A stretch of 64,000 nt of DNA, from positions 1 through 64,000 of the forward strand of contig JAISLI010000017.1 of the NCBI GenBank assembly GCA_031291035.1. The letters are read 5' to 3'. The position numbers and the translations under genes were made by a program. This document shows, one piece after another, positions 1-9,000 of this stretch; positions within the stretch are counted from its first letter, which is position 1, and every line of letters begins with the position of its first letter. The notes below the pieces were generated by a model that did no database searches, was not told the DNA's origin, and saw nothing but the letters and a program-made list of their open reading frames with translations. The DNA comes from Desulfovibrio sp. (lineage in GTDB: Bacteria > Desulfobacterota > Desulfovibrionia > Desulfovibrionales > Desulfovibrionaceae).

Positions 1-123
1 AGACATATCTTTTGATTTCCAGTAAACCTCCATCGCTTGGATAAAGCAGTCAACCAAAGCCTTCTCATCTTTTGTAGTGGGCTCAACAATCAATTTATTT
101 TTGTCATCTTTGTAAAAAACCAT
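1..123 (-). CDS. Hypothetical protein, N-terminal 41 codons (cut by window edge)
   Basis: The reverse strand reads ATG at 121-123, preceded by a strong AGGAGGA ribosome site about 5 nt away, and stays open for 41 codons to the window edge. The peptide begins MVFYKDDKNKLIVEPTTKDE and is rich in Lys and Asp. I do not recognise a family. The base composition is more AT-rich than most of the window. An extended -10 box (TGCTATTAT on the minus strand, near 150) lies about 25 nt upstream of the start and could be its promoter. The ribosome site makes the start convincing; the function is unknown. Confidence 0.6.
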   Translation of the reverse strand, partial: MVFYKDDKNKLIVEPTTKDEKALVDCFIQAMEVYWKSKDMS

Positions 124-294
124 AAAGTCCTCCTATATAGTCTGCTTGTATAATAGCATGACAGTGAGGTTTCTTGGACTTGTCGAATAAAAAGGTCATT
201 GGTACCAACAGGCCCTAGATACTGACACTCTCCACGCGCTCCGCTTCTTGACTTTTTCTTCTTCCTCCTTTTACTACTTGCAAGAACAGCATTC

Positions 295-314
295 CCCGCC
301 GTATCCGCGGCGGG
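295..314. other. Hairpin in the leader of the DASS transporter gene
   Basis: CCCGCCG at 295-301 pairs perfectly with CGGCGGG at 308-314 across a 6-nt loop. It sits about 85 nt before the chosen start of the transporter gene. It could be part of the 5' leader or mark the end of a short transcript. No T-run follows, so it is not a standard terminator. The rest of 124-399 shows no gene. Confidence 0.3.
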
Positions 315-399
315 AAAGTACGCCATGGTGACAATGTCGGAGGCATCCCCCGACAAAATTCGGCAATTGATTGAAGCACCTACAAAACAGGAGGAGATC

Positions 400-1941
400 A
401 TGTCCCAGAATGTCGTTACGACTGAAAGGCCTCTGAAAAAAACGATCGGGCTTGCCTTTGCCTTACTCGTATTCATCGTCATCGGCTTTCTGTTGCCGCA
501 GCCCGAAGGTCTGCCGGTGGCAGGACAACGCATGCTGGCTCTTCTGGTGTTCTCGGTCATCTGCTGGATAACGGAAGCCGTGGAATACCCCGTAAGCGCC
601 TTGGTTATCCTGGCGCTAATGGTCATCGTCATCGGCATATCGCCGGACGTCAACAAACCCGCGTCCGTATATGGCATGGGGCAGGGAATCAGCATGGGCC
701 TGCGCGGTTTTTCCAGCTCCGGCTGGGCGCTGGTGGCGGCGGCCCTCTTTCTGGCAGTGGCCATGCAGAAAACCGGCTTTGACCGGAGGCTGGCCTTGCT
801 GATCCTTTCCTTTGTGGGCGCAAAATCAAAAAACATTGTCATCGGCGTCATTCTGGTGGGTTTCGTCCTGGCCTTTTTCGTGCCTTCCACCACGGCCCGC
901 GTGGCCTGCATAGTGCCCATCATCATGGGAATCATCAGTGTTTTCGGGGTAGACAAACGCGGCGCCTTTGCCAGCACGCTCATGATCGTCTGCGCCCAGG
1001 CCGACAGCATATGGAACGTGGGCATCAAGACGGCGGCCGCCCAGAACATGATCACCGTAAACTTCATCAAGCAAATTCTGGGGCGGGACATTCTTTGGAT
1101 TGACTGGTTCATCGCGGCGGCGCCTTTTGCCGCGCTCATGTCTGTCGGTCTTTATCTGGTGATGATGTTCATAATGCCCCCGGAAGTTGAAGAAATCCCC
1201 GGCGGCAGGGGCATGATCAAAAAACAGCTCGCCGAACTCGGCCCCATGAACCCCGCCGAACGCAAACTGATGATTATCTCCATTCTGCTCCTGATCTTCT
1301 GGGTGCTGGAAGGGGTGAGGTTCAGTTCCTTCGGCATTACCGGCAGCCTCGCGAATACCAGGATTCATCCTTTCGATACCGCATCCATAACTATTGTGGC
1401 GGTTACGCTCTTCTTCATGCCGAAAATCGACATTCTGGAGTGGAAGTACTGCGTGACCAAAATCAACTGGGGCACCATCGTGCTCTTCGGCGTAGGCATC
1501 AGCCTCGGCTCTGCCATTCTTGCTACCCAAGCCGGCCAATGGCTTGCCAAATATCTGGTCGCCTCCCTGGCTCTGGCAAGCCAGACTCCCTTTGTCATCC
1601 TGGCCATTCTGGCCTTGTTCCTCATCATCATCCATCTGGGCTTCGCATCGGCCACGGCCCTTGCCTCCGCGCTTATTCCCATAATTATCGCGGTGCTTCA
1701 GGAGGTGGCTAAAGTTCAGGGAGACGCCGTCAACATATTGGGATTGACCATGATCTTGCAGTATGTGGTGAGTTTCGGCTTCATTTTACCGGTGAACGCG
1801 CCCCAGAATATGATCGCTTACGGAACGGAAACGTTCACCGCGGGGACCTTCATACGCACGGGTATTCCGCTCATGATCCTGGCTTACGCACTCCTTCTCC
1901 TCATGGCATCCACCTACTGGAAATTCTTGGGCTATGTATAG
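400..1941 (+). CDS. DASS/SLC13 family anion:sodium symporter
   Basis: A 513-residue polytopic inner-membrane protein of the divalent anion:Na+ symporter family, which carries di- or tricarboxylates or sulfate. About 12 hydrophobic segments are visible. The segment FVPSTTARVACIVPI near residue 165 matches the conserved serine-rich hairpin motif of the family, and the C-terminal half has a related loop containing FILPVNAPQNM. I chose ATG at 400 because GGAGGAG lies just upstream; an in-frame ATG at 325 would add 25 unlikely residues and has no ribosome site. The substrate cannot be read from sequence: in a sulfate reducer, sulfate or a C4-dicarboxylate are both plausible. It is followed by a strong hairpin and appears monocistronic. 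Confidence 0.88.
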   Translation: MSQNVVTTERPLKKTIGLAFALLVFIVIGFLLPQPEGLPVAGQRMLALLVFSVICWITEAVEYPVSALVILALMVIVIGISPDVNKPASVYGMGQGISMGLRGFSSSGWALVAAALFLAVAMQKTGFDRRLALLILSFVGAKSKNIVIGVILVGFVLAFFVPSTTARVACIVPIIMGIISVFGVDKRGAFASTLMIVCAQADSIWNVGIKTAAAQNMITVNFIKQILGRDILWIDWFIAAAPFAALMSVGLYLVMMFIMPPEVEEIPGGRGMIKKQLAELGPMNPAERKLMIISILLLIFWVLEGVRFSSFGITGSLANTRIHPFDTASITIVAVTLFFMPKIDILEWKYCVTKINWGTIVLFGVGISLGSAILATQAGQWLAKYLVASLALASQTPFVILAILALFLIIIHLGFASATALASALIPIIIAVLQEVAKVQGDAVNILGLTMILQYVVSFGFILPVNAPQNMIAYGTETFTAGTFIRTGIPLMILAYALLLLMASTYWKFLGYV

Positions 1942-1970
1942 AGATGGGGGTTGAAGGATATAAACAACAT

Positions 1971-2007
1971 ATTGCCTGGAGCGCATTCTTTTTACGCTCC
2001 AGGCAAT
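1971..2007. terminator. Long perfect hairpin between the DASS transporter and ribE
   Basis: A 13-bp perfect inverted repeat (ATTGCCTGGAGCG and its complement) with an 11-nt T-rich loop lies 30 nt after the transporter stop codon. On the other strand it is about 40 nt after the ribE stop, so it can serve both converging genes. There is no T-tract directly after the stem on either strand, so it is a terminator candidate rather than a textbook one. Confidence 0.55.
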
Positions 2008-2044
2008 CACCGGGCGGGAATCCGGCGCGCTTTTTTCCCCGCGG

Positions 2045-2698
2045 TCACAAAAATCCGTTTTCCAGCATAAATTCCCGGCTCAGACCGTCGCTTCCGGCAG
2101 GCCGGGATCCCCGCCGCTCAAGCAGGCGGCGCACATATTTGCCTATCATGTCCGTTTCCATGTGGATGTGATCGCCGGGCCGCCACCAGCGCACGATCGT
2201 GCGTTTTTGCGTGTCGGGAATGACATTGACGGTGAGAAAATCCCGGCCGCACTCGTTCACCGTCAGGCTGACGCCGTCCAGCGCGACCGAACCCTTGGGA
2301 ATGACTTCCGGTCCGTATTCCTCGGGGAAGGTCAGACGGCAGGCGAGCGAGAGACCAGCGGGGCGCAGTTCCCGCAAGCGGGCCAGGCAATCCACATGCC
2401 CGCTGACCAGATGTCCGCCGAGGCGGTCTCCCACCGCCAGGGCTCGTTCAAGATTGACCAGCCTGCCGGCGGTAAGCCGGCCGAGGGTGGTGCGTTTGAG
2501 AGTTTCCCGCGAGGCGTAGAGGGTAACGTCTTCCCGGCCGTGTCTTTCCACGGAAAGGCAGGCTCCGTTGACGGCGATGGATTCCCCGTCGGCAATATCT
2601 TCCAGGGCGAAGAGCGGGCGCAACGTGAGGCGGCATTCCCCGCTGTTTTTATCAAGTGAGGCAATTTCGCCGAGACCATGAATGATGCCTGTAAACAT
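2045..2698 (-). CDS. ribE: Riboflavin synthase, alpha-type
   Basis: A 217-residue riboflavin synthase, which dismutates two 6,7-dimethyl-8-ribityllumazine molecules to riboflavin in the cytoplasm. The start MFTGIIHGLGEI is the family's signature N-terminus, so ATG at 2696-2698 was preferred to a longer frame. The two lumazine-binding repeats are visible: one around GESIAVNGACLSV and one around GSVALDGVSLTV, with the inter-repeat motif GGHLVSGHVD. Length is normal. It lies 19 nt after ribD and is the last gene of a run that starts with glutamate synthase. I saw no FMN riboswitch in front of ribD or ribE, so they probably depend on upstream transcription. Confidence 0.95.
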   Translation of the reverse strand: MFTGIIHGLGEIASLDKNSGECRLTLRPLFALEDIADGESIAVNGACLSVERHGREDVTLYASRETLKRTTLGRLTAGRLVNLERALAVGDRLGGHLVSGHVDCLARLRELRPAGLSLACRLTFPEEYGPEVIPKGSVALDGVSLTVNECGRDFLTVNVIPDTQKRTIVRWWRPGDHIHMETDMIGKYVRRLLERRGSRPAGSDGLSREFMLENGFL

Positions 2699-2717
2699 AA
2701 GGTCTGACCTTCGGGGT

Positions 2718-3869
2718 TCAGATTGCGCCGTTTTCCGGCCTGAGCACGAGATGGGCATCCCCACCGAAAAGATTCGTCCCGCAGAGCCTGAGGGGGAGGG
2801 ATTGCTTCATGTTTTCCGGTGCGCGCCCCGCGAACAGGGACACGGCTTCATCGTCCCCCAGAATTCTGGGGGCCAGATGCAGCCGGAATTCATCCACAAG
2901 ACCCGCTTCCAGCAACGAGAGGGCAAGTCTTCCCCCTCCTTCACACAGCACATAGGGGCAGCCTGTCTCACGGCGCAAAGTCGTCAGCACGAGGGGAAGA
3001 TCCGCCGTCCTCCTTTCCCCCTCGCCTTCTCTGGAGTCGCGGCCGTAAGCCAGCACACGCACGCCGCAGGCCCGGAGTTTGTCCGCGCGCCTGGAATTGG
3101 CCACAGCGGGAGGAGTGAAAAAGAGCGTTTGCCCGGGGCGTTCCGCGATCAGATGAAAGTTTTCCCCGGCCTCGGGCAGACGCGAGGTAAGAACGCAGGC
3201 CAGGGGATGGGGCTCCGCGGCGGACTTGCCTCGTGCCGTGAGGCGGGGATTGTCCGTCTGAAACGTGCCGCCGCCCACCAGCACGGCGCCGCCGCATTGT
3301 CCGATGCCGGCGCGCCATTGCCGCACCATGAGCCGGGAGCGTTCTGAACTGATCCATCGGGAATGGCCGGTGCGCGTGGCAATACGGCCGTCCAGCGTGG
3401 ACGCCATTTTCAGGATGACATACGGCCGATTCGTCGTTTGCCAGATGAGAAAATCGGCAATCAGATCCCGGCATTCCCGCTCAAGCACGCCCTCAATAAC
3501 TGTAACGCCCGCGGCGCGCAGGGCCGCGGCGCCGCCCGCCGCAAGAGGATTGGGATCCCGCGTGCCCGTAACCACCCTGCGTATGCCGGCCTCCAGAATG
3601 GCCTTGGCGCAGGGAGGGGTTTTGCCGTGATGATTGCAGGGTTCAAGCGTCACCACAAGCGTTGCCCCCACCGTGGGCACGTCGCGCTCAGCCGCGTCTT
3701 TCAGGCAGGCCACTTCGGCGTGCGCCTGTCCCGCCGCGCGGTGAAAACCTTGGGCCACGCGGCGGCCGTCGCGCACCAGCACGGCGCCGACAGTGGGATT
3801 GGGGCAGGCCGCGTACCGTCCCCGTTCCGCCAGGCGAAGGGCTTCGCGCATAAACGGCGTATAATCCAT
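2718..3869 (-). CDS. ribD: Bifunctional riboflavin biosynthesis deaminase/reductase RibD
   Basis: A 383-residue RibD that carries out the second and third steps of riboflavin synthesis: deamination of the pyrimidine after GTP cyclohydrolase II, then side-chain reduction with NADPH. The N-terminal cytidine-deaminase-like domain has the zinc motifs HAEVACL (near residue 50) and PCNHHGKTPPC (near 77-87). The reductase domain follows, including the conserved SRWISSERSR segment around residues 169-178. Length is usual for the fused form. ATG is only 5 nt after the stop of the glutamate synthase gene, so it is almost certainly cotranscribed with it, an unusual pairing that may link flavin supply to a flavin-rich enzyme. 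Confidence 0.95.
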   Translation of the reverse strand: MDYTPFMREALRLAERGRYAACPNPTVGAVLVRDGRRVAQGFHRAAGQAHAEVACLKDAAERDVPTVGATLVVTLEPCNHHGKTPPCAKAILEAGIRRVVTGTRDPNPLAAGGAAALRAAGVTVIEGVLERECRDLIADFLIWQTTNRPYVILKMASTLDGRIATRTGHSRWISSERSRLMVRQWRAGIGQCGGAVLVGGGTFQTDNPRLTARGKSAAEPHPLACVLTSRLPEAGENFHLIAERPGQTLFFTPPAVANSRRADKLRACGVRVLAYGRDSREGEGERRTADLPLVLTTLRRETGCPYVLCEGGGRLALSLLEAGLVDEFRLHLAPRILGDDEAVSLFAGRAPENMKQSLPLRLCGTNLFGGDAHLVLRPENGAI

Positions 3870-3874
3870 CTATT

Positions 3875-6172
3875 TCAGCTCATATCCCAGTTGGGATACA
3901 TGCTCCAGATGCCGCAGGGGCAGACGCCGGCGCAAATGCCGCAGCCGATGCAACGCTCCGGATCGGAGACGTATTCAGCCCCACCGCCTTCCGGCTCTTT
4001 GCGGTCAATGGCCTTTTCGGGACATGACTTGAGGCACATCCTGCAATCCCGGCAGGTGCCGCAACTGACGCAGCGCGCGAAATCATCCTGCGGGCGCGGC
4101 AGTTCACAGGCATGGCATTTGGCGAAATAGGCCGTGCGCAGACGTGTCGCCGGAACGGCTTCTTTTTTTTCGGGCGCATAGGTCTCGCCGCGCAGCCAGG
4201 CGTCCGCGGCAAAAGCCGCCTGACGGCCGGAGCCGATGGCATGGACGAGCAGGCCCGGTTTTATCACATCGCCAGCGGCAAACACGCCGTTCAGTATGCT
4301 CATGTCCTCGTCGGGCACAAGCCAGTCCCGAAATTTTTTCACATTTTCGTCGAGGTAGGAAAGATCCGGCGTCTCACCAATGGCAATAATGACCATTTCA
4401 CCCGGAATCAACGTGCCGTCCCCGGTCACCAGTCCTTCGTCCGTAATTTCCCTTGTCTGGACAGGCCAGACAAGTTTGCCGCCCAACCCTTCAATGTGGG
4501 CGATTTCGTGCGCAAAGGCCGCCGGTTTCTGCACGTCAACGCACACCACTTTGCGCGCCCCCATGGCAAAGGCTCCGGCGGCCGCGTCCATACCCGCATT
4601 GCCGCAACCTATGACAATGACATTTTCCGGCACATCCGGATTTTCCCCCCTGTTTACAGCTTTGAGAAAATCAATGCCCGCCGTGATTTTTTCATGCCCC
4701 GGCCAGGGAAAAATACGCGGCACATGCCCGCCGGTAGCCACAATCAGGGCCTCATGCTTTTGGCGCAGCTCTTTGAACTGATCGGCGTCAATCCTGCGGT
4801 TTGTCACAAAGGCAACGCCCGCGTCTTCAATGCGCTTGAGTTCTTTGCGCAAAAGATCATGGCTCAGGCGCCCGCGCGGAATGACCTGCTCAAGTTTGCC
4901 CCCCATCACGGCAGCGGCTTCATACACCGTGACATCGTGGCCCATGCGGGCAAGCTGCCAGGCCGCCGTCAGGCCGCCCGCTCCGCCGCCGATAACGCCG
5001 ATATGCCTGCCGGTGCGCGCGGCTGTCTTCTTCGCCGGAATATCGGCGGAACAGGAGCCCAGTTTGCCGATTTGCACGGAATGATCCACGCTGCCGCGTG
5101 TGCAGTCCTCCATGCAGGGGTTGGGGCATACACTGCCGCACACGGAACCCGGAAAGGGAGTGAAATCCAGAACGAGGCGACAGGCTTCGTCAATTCTGCC
5201 TTCACGCAACAGGTTAAAGCGCTGCTGGCTCGGGATGGAGGCCGGACAGCTGAATTCACAGGGGGCCGCGTAGAGGGCGTTTTCCCATACCGGCACTCGC
5301 AGACGGTAATCTCCATGCGCGAGCAGACCGCTGACGCGAAAGTCGTCGCGGAAAACATCGCTGAAAATTCCACCCCCGACCCATTCGTTTGTCCGGAACT
5401 CGGCGAGCCTCATGGTTTTGCGGGGACCGCGCTCTTCATAGGGCAGAGCGGTAATCTTCTGCCACTGTCCCCAGACGCAAAGCGAACTGTATACATCGAC
5501 CCTGCCAACGGCGGTCAGGAATTGCTTCAGGCCCTGGGTAAGCCAGCCGATATCCCCATCATCCAAAGGGCTCAGCCGTACATCCGCCCCCAGCGCGGGC
5601 ACAGGGCCGCGCACATAGACAATTCCCCCCACCATGCCCACACAGGGACGCTCGCCCAGCACGGAGGGCAAATGCTGGCAATCGTGTCCGCACACAACCG
5701 CCTTGCCGCCTCCCATAAATTCAAAGGAAAAACTGCCCACATTCTCCAGAACCCAAAGTTCGGGCGCCTCATAAAGCGGATCGTGCTTCATGAGGGAACC
5801 CGAGCGGGTGCCGGCGCTTCCGCCGATATACACCACTCCGGCGGCGGCGCAGTGCCCCGCGGTATCCCCGGCGTCGCCGCGCACCACGATACGTCCGCCG
5901 GCATTGAGCCAGCCCACATCGGCCGGCGCGGCCCCTTCCACCAATATCTCCGTGTTCGGCATACACATGCAGCCGACGCGCTGACCGGGATTGACGACGC
6001 GAAAAGTCAGTTTTTTGCCGTCGCGATTCCAGAGCGGCCCTCCGATATCGTGCTGGCCCGATGCCTCAATATGGAAATCCGTCTCTCCCTTTTCCACCGC
6101 CTCTCTGACGGCAAGCAGCAGTTCCTGGGTGGAGATGCGTTCGTGATTTTGCACTGTACTCAGGCGCAACAT
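3875..6172 (-). CDS. Glutamate synthase: GXGXG domain fused to GltD-type FAD/NAD oxidoreductase with ferredoxin tail
   Basis: A 765-residue fusion. Residues about 1-290 form the beta-helical GXGXG domain normally found at the C-terminus of large GltB (Gly-rich motifs such as GGRIVVRGDAGDTAGH). Next is a Cys-rich four-helix segment (CEFSCPASIPSQQR, then CGSVCPNPCMEDC), an FAD Rossmann motif (GVIGGGAGGLTAAW) and an NAD Rossmann motif (VIGCGNAGMDAA). Two 4Fe-4S motifs close the protein (CVSCGTCRDCRMCLKSCP, CIGCGICAGVCPCG). It is the electron-input subunit of the split glutamate synthase. The start at 6172 has AAGGA upstream; an ATG at 6193 abuts the previous stop but has no ribosome site. It is followed by ribD after 5 nt. 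Confidence 0.9.
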   Translation of the reverse strand: MLRLSTVQNHERISTQELLLAVREAVEKGETDFHIEASGQHDIGGPLWNRDGKKLTFRVVNPGQRVGCMCMPNTEILVEGAAPADVGWLNAGGRIVVRGDAGDTAGHCAAAGVVYIGGSAGTRSGSLMKHDPLYEAPELWVLENVGSFSFEFMGGGKAVVCGHDCQHLPSVLGERPCVGMVGGIVYVRGPVPALGADVRLSPLDDGDIGWLTQGLKQFLTAVGRVDVYSSLCVWGQWQKITALPYEERGPRKTMRLAEFRTNEWVGGGIFSDVFRDDFRVSGLLAHGDYRLRVPVWENALYAAPCEFSCPASIPSQQRFNLLREGRIDEACRLVLDFTPFPGSVCGSVCPNPCMEDCTRGSVDHSVQIGKLGSCSADIPAKKTAARTGRHIGVIGGGAGGLTAAWQLARMGHDVTVYEAAAVMGGKLEQVIPRGRLSHDLLRKELKRIEDAGVAFVTNRRIDADQFKELRQKHEALIVATGGHVPRIFPWPGHEKITAGIDFLKAVNRGENPDVPENVIVIGCGNAGMDAAAGAFAMGARKVVCVDVQKPAAFAHEIAHIEGLGGKLVWPVQTREITDEGLVTGDGTLIPGEMVIIAIGETPDLSYLDENVKKFRDWLVPDEDMSILNGVFAAGDVIKPGLLVHAIGSGRQAAFAADAWLRGETYAPEKKEAVPATRLRTAYFAKCHACELPRPQDDFARCVSCGTCRDCRMCLKSCPEKAIDRKEPEGGGAEYVSDPERCIGCGICAGVCPCGIWSMYPNWDMS

Positions 6173-6193
6173 TGTTTTTCCTTCGTAAAACAT

Positions 6194-7825
6194 CTAGCAG
6201 GCGTACTGAATGCCCAGTTTGTCGGCCACGGCCCTGTCTGTGGAAACCAGGGCGTCCGAGCGTCCGACAGGCAGGGAACTGTTGCCCACGGGCGCGAGCA
6301 GCTTGCGCAATTCACTGTCAAAAGCCAGCATGTAGTTCACAATATTTTCCGCGCCCCTGTCCACATCCAGACGTTTGATCAGGCGCGGATCCTGCGTGCA
6401 GATTCCTGTGGGACATTTGCCGGTTGAACAGGAATTGCAGCGGCCGCGTTCGTTGCCGACACAGCCCAGAAGCTGGATAAGCATTTTCGCCATAATGACC
6501 CCGTTCGCGCCGAGGCAGAGCATCTTGAAAGCATCCGCCGCCGCGTTGCCGGTCATGCCTATGCCGCCGCCCGCCCACAACGGAATTTGCCCTTGCAGGC
6601 CCTGGGCCACCGCGGCGAGGTAGCAGTCCCGCAATTTGGAGACAATCGGATGGCCGGTGTGGTCAAGCGAAATTTCATTGGCCGCCCCCGTGCCGCCCTG
6701 TATGCCGTCCATGAAAAAGCCGCCGCAAATCTTGTAGGGGTCGCGCAGAAGATTGTTGTAAACGGAAACGGATGTGGACGAGGCGGCGCACTTTATGGCC
6801 ACGGGCACCCGAAAGCCGAAAGCCGCGTTGAGCGAAAGATGCATCTTCTGCACTGACTCCTCAATGGAGTACAGGCCTTGGTGGTTTGGCGGAGAAAGCA
6901 GATCCGCCTTGGGCACGCCGCGTATGGCCTGAATGTGCGGGGCCACCTTGGCGGCGGGCAAAAGGCCGCCGTCGCCGGGTTTCGCCCCCTGTCCGATTTT
7001 GATCAGCACACCCGCCGGATCTGTTTTCATCTTCGGCAGGGCCTTGATAATGCGGTTCCAGCCGAAATGCCCGGAGGCGATCTGCAGGATGACATATCTG
7101 AGCTGTTCGGACACCAACAACTTGATGGGCATGCCGCCTTCACCCGAACACATGCGCACGGGCATACCGTATTTTTCGTTCAGGTAGGCCGTTGCCAGCG
7201 CAACGGCTTCCCAGGCTCTTGTGGAGAGAGCGCCCACGCTCATGTCACTGAATACGGCGGGATAAATCCAGCGCACCGGCGGCGTCTTGTCCGCCAGCAC
7301 CAGATTGTCGCCCTCCACGCGCAGGGGCAGTTCTCTGGACTGCAGGACGCGTCCGAAAGGAGAGCGGATGTCAAACGTATGGCGCTCGGAGTCCAGGGAG
7401 GGATCAGTCATCTGGCTGATGCGCCCCACTATGATGGAATCCAGCGTGCGCTGCGCGTTGAGGTTGGTGCGGCCGCCCCGCTTGACGGGGCCTTTGATGC
7501 GGGCGAGCAGCGGGAAGCGGCTGTCCGGATTGCGCACAGGAGCAATGGCGGCGTTGGGACAGATTTTTTCGCACATGCCGCAGCCCACGCAGGCGTTTTC
7601 CACGCCGCTTTTCTGCAGTATCACGGGACGCGTCAGATGCTCCTGCACAGGTTCGGGAAAAACCTTGCGGGAAACCGTGAGGCTGCGGCGCGTCATGGCC
7701 GGCTCAATGGCGTTGAACGTACACGCCGCCACACAGGAGCCGCACATGGTGCAGCGTTCCGGGTAATGCGCGATCTTCCAGGGGAGATCGTTGAAGCTGA
7801 CGTCCTGGGTTCTTACTGATTCCAT
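6194..7825 (-). CDS. Glutamate synthase FMN/Fe-S synthase subunit with N-terminal ferredoxin domain
   Basis: A 543-residue protein holding the central glutamate synthase domain that converts 2-oxoglutarate and ammonia to glutamate on FMN. Two ferredoxin motifs lie at the N-terminus (CTMCGSCVAAC near 25, CVGCGMCEKICP near 85). The TIM-barrel domain follows, with GGFFMDGIQGGTGAA and LGANGVIMAKML, and then the cluster motif CNSCSTGKCPTGIC near the C-terminus. This is the archaeal or ferredoxin-type GltB rather than the 1500-residue enterobacterial form. Its start overlaps the stop of the amidotransferase gene by 13 nt, indicating translational coupling. The three genes together rebuild a full GOGAT. 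Confidence 0.92.
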   Translation of the reverse strand: MESVRTQDVSFNDLPWKIAHYPERCTMCGSCVAACTFNAIEPAMTRRSLTVSRKVFPEPVQEHLTRPVILQKSGVENACVGCGMCEKICPNAAIAPVRNPDSRFPLLARIKGPVKRGGRTNLNAQRTLDSIIVGRISQMTDPSLDSERHTFDIRSPFGRVLQSRELPLRVEGDNLVLADKTPPVRWIYPAVFSDMSVGALSTRAWEAVALATAYLNEKYGMPVRMCSGEGGMPIKLLVSEQLRYVILQIASGHFGWNRIIKALPKMKTDPAGVLIKIGQGAKPGDGGLLPAAKVAPHIQAIRGVPKADLLSPPNHQGLYSIEESVQKMHLSLNAAFGFRVPVAIKCAASSTSVSVYNNLLRDPYKICGGFFMDGIQGGTGAANEISLDHTGHPIVSKLRDCYLAAVAQGLQGQIPLWAGGGIGMTGNAAADAFKMLCLGANGVIMAKMLIQLLGCVGNERGRCNSCSTGKCPTGICTQDPRLIKRLDVDRGAENIVNYMLAFDSELRKLLAPVGNSSLPVGRSDALVSTDRAVADKLGIQYAC

Positions 7826-8919
7826 CGCCGCACCGCCAGGTCATTGTCAATAACCACCATTTCCCTCTCGTGCGGATAAATGTCTTTTGAAGCATCGCGG
7901 GCCGGCAGTATGGTGTTCAGTCCGCAGACTTCCGAGGTGATGGCCACCATTTCGCCGTCGCCGCCCACGACCACAGGACGCAATTTTTTTGAATCGCAAC
8001 AGGTTATCATCTGCCCCCCGGGCAGGAGTCCGATAATTGTGTTGGGGCCGTTAATTTCCAGGTGAGCCAGAGATTCGCGGATGAGCGAGAGTTCCTTTTT
8101 ATCCGCGCGTTTTTCCGTCTCGACAAAAGGCAGGGGCGTAATGACATGTTTGTAATACCGTATGGGCCATTTCAATTCATGCAGCACATAATGAAGGGTA
8201 TACAAAAAATTCTGGGAATCGGATTCAAAACCGATATAGCCTCTGTGCAGGGACTTCTGGAACTCCATATTCTTTGTGTAGAAGGTGTTCTCTCCATTGG
8301 CGCACAGTGTGTATCCCTGCAGGAAGAAGGGATGGGCCGCATAGCGCACGATGGCGTAGTTTGTATTCTGCCGGGCCTGGGTGACAATATTTTTCGCCAT
8401 GAGACGGCCATCATCTTCCCATAGCCCGAAATACAGGGCAATGTCCTCCGGGTATCCGATTTCCTTCAGAGTCAGCACGTCAGGCCAAAAGGAGTAGATA
8501 AAACCGCTCTCTTCCCTCTCCAGCAGCTTGCGCAGGGCAAGGCGCGTGTCAAGCAGCAGCTCATCGCGCGCTTCCCTGCCCGCGTTGCGCATGTTCTCGG
8601 GATAATCGTAATTCCGGAACAAATAGGCAGGCATGGCGGCGATCCTGAGGCCAGGGCGCAGATCCACCTCCGGCATCCACTGAAAGACCTGGACAAAGCC
8701 TTTTTTGTCCATATAATCGCTGACAATCTGCTTGCCCCTGTCGGTGCAGGCGAGCGAGAGCAGCGGCTTGTCCTTGTATGGAGCAAAAACGCCCGCGAGA
8801 TCCTGCATCACCATGGCAAAACCGGAGTTGTCATGCCCTTCCTGCTGGGACAGCATGAGCCTGAGCGCCATGGACGGATGCAGGGGCGTTCTGCTTTTGA
8901 TGGAACCTATTCTGCACAT
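7813..8919 (-). CDS. Glutamate synthase class II glutamine amidotransferase subunit
   Basis: A 368-residue protein that starts MCRIGSIKS. Cys2 would become the N-terminal nucleophile after Met removal, as in class II (Ntn) glutaminases. It corresponds to the N-terminal domain of GltB that releases ammonia from glutamine. Later residues such as GHDNSGF and GFESDSQ fit the glutaminase fold. It is first in a tightly overlapping set: amidotransferase, FMN subunit, GXGXG/GltD subunit, ribD, ribE. The start codon is secure because the Cys must be at position 2. About 80 nt separate it from adhE upstream. Confidence 0.9.
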   Translation of the reverse strand: MCRIGSIKSRTPLHPSMALRLMLSQQEGHDNSGFAMVMQDLAGVFAPYKDKPLLSLACTDRGKQIVSDYMDKKGFVQVFQWMPEVDLRPGLRIAAMPAYLFRNYDYPENMRNAGREARDELLLDTRLALRKLLEREESGFIYSFWPDVLTLKEIGYPEDIALYFGLWEDDGRLMAKNIVTQARQNTNYAIVRYAAHPFFLQGYTLCANGENTFYTKNMEFQKSLHRGYIGFESDSQNFLYTLHYVLHELKWPIRYYKHVITPLPFVETEKRADKKELSLIRESLAHLEINGPNTIIGLLPGGQMITCCDSKKLRPVVVGGDGEMVAITSEVCGLNTILPARDASKDIYPHEREMVVIDNDLAVRRWNQ

Positions 8920-9000
8920 GCCTGCCGTCTCCCCGATAAAGTTGTCCGAATCACGACGTCACAAAGTCCGTCTTCACTTTCACGCGCCCCGGCGGCATCT

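Noticed and set aside
2699..3875. FMN riboswitch ahead of ribD or ribE.
   Set aside because: ribD starts 5 nt after the previous gene, so there is no room for one, and none is seen before the glutamate synthase operon.
4112..6427. A 771-codon open frame on the plus strand opposite the glutamate synthase gene.
   Set aside because: It mirrors the codons of the real gene, has no recognisable domain and arises from GC-rich third positions.
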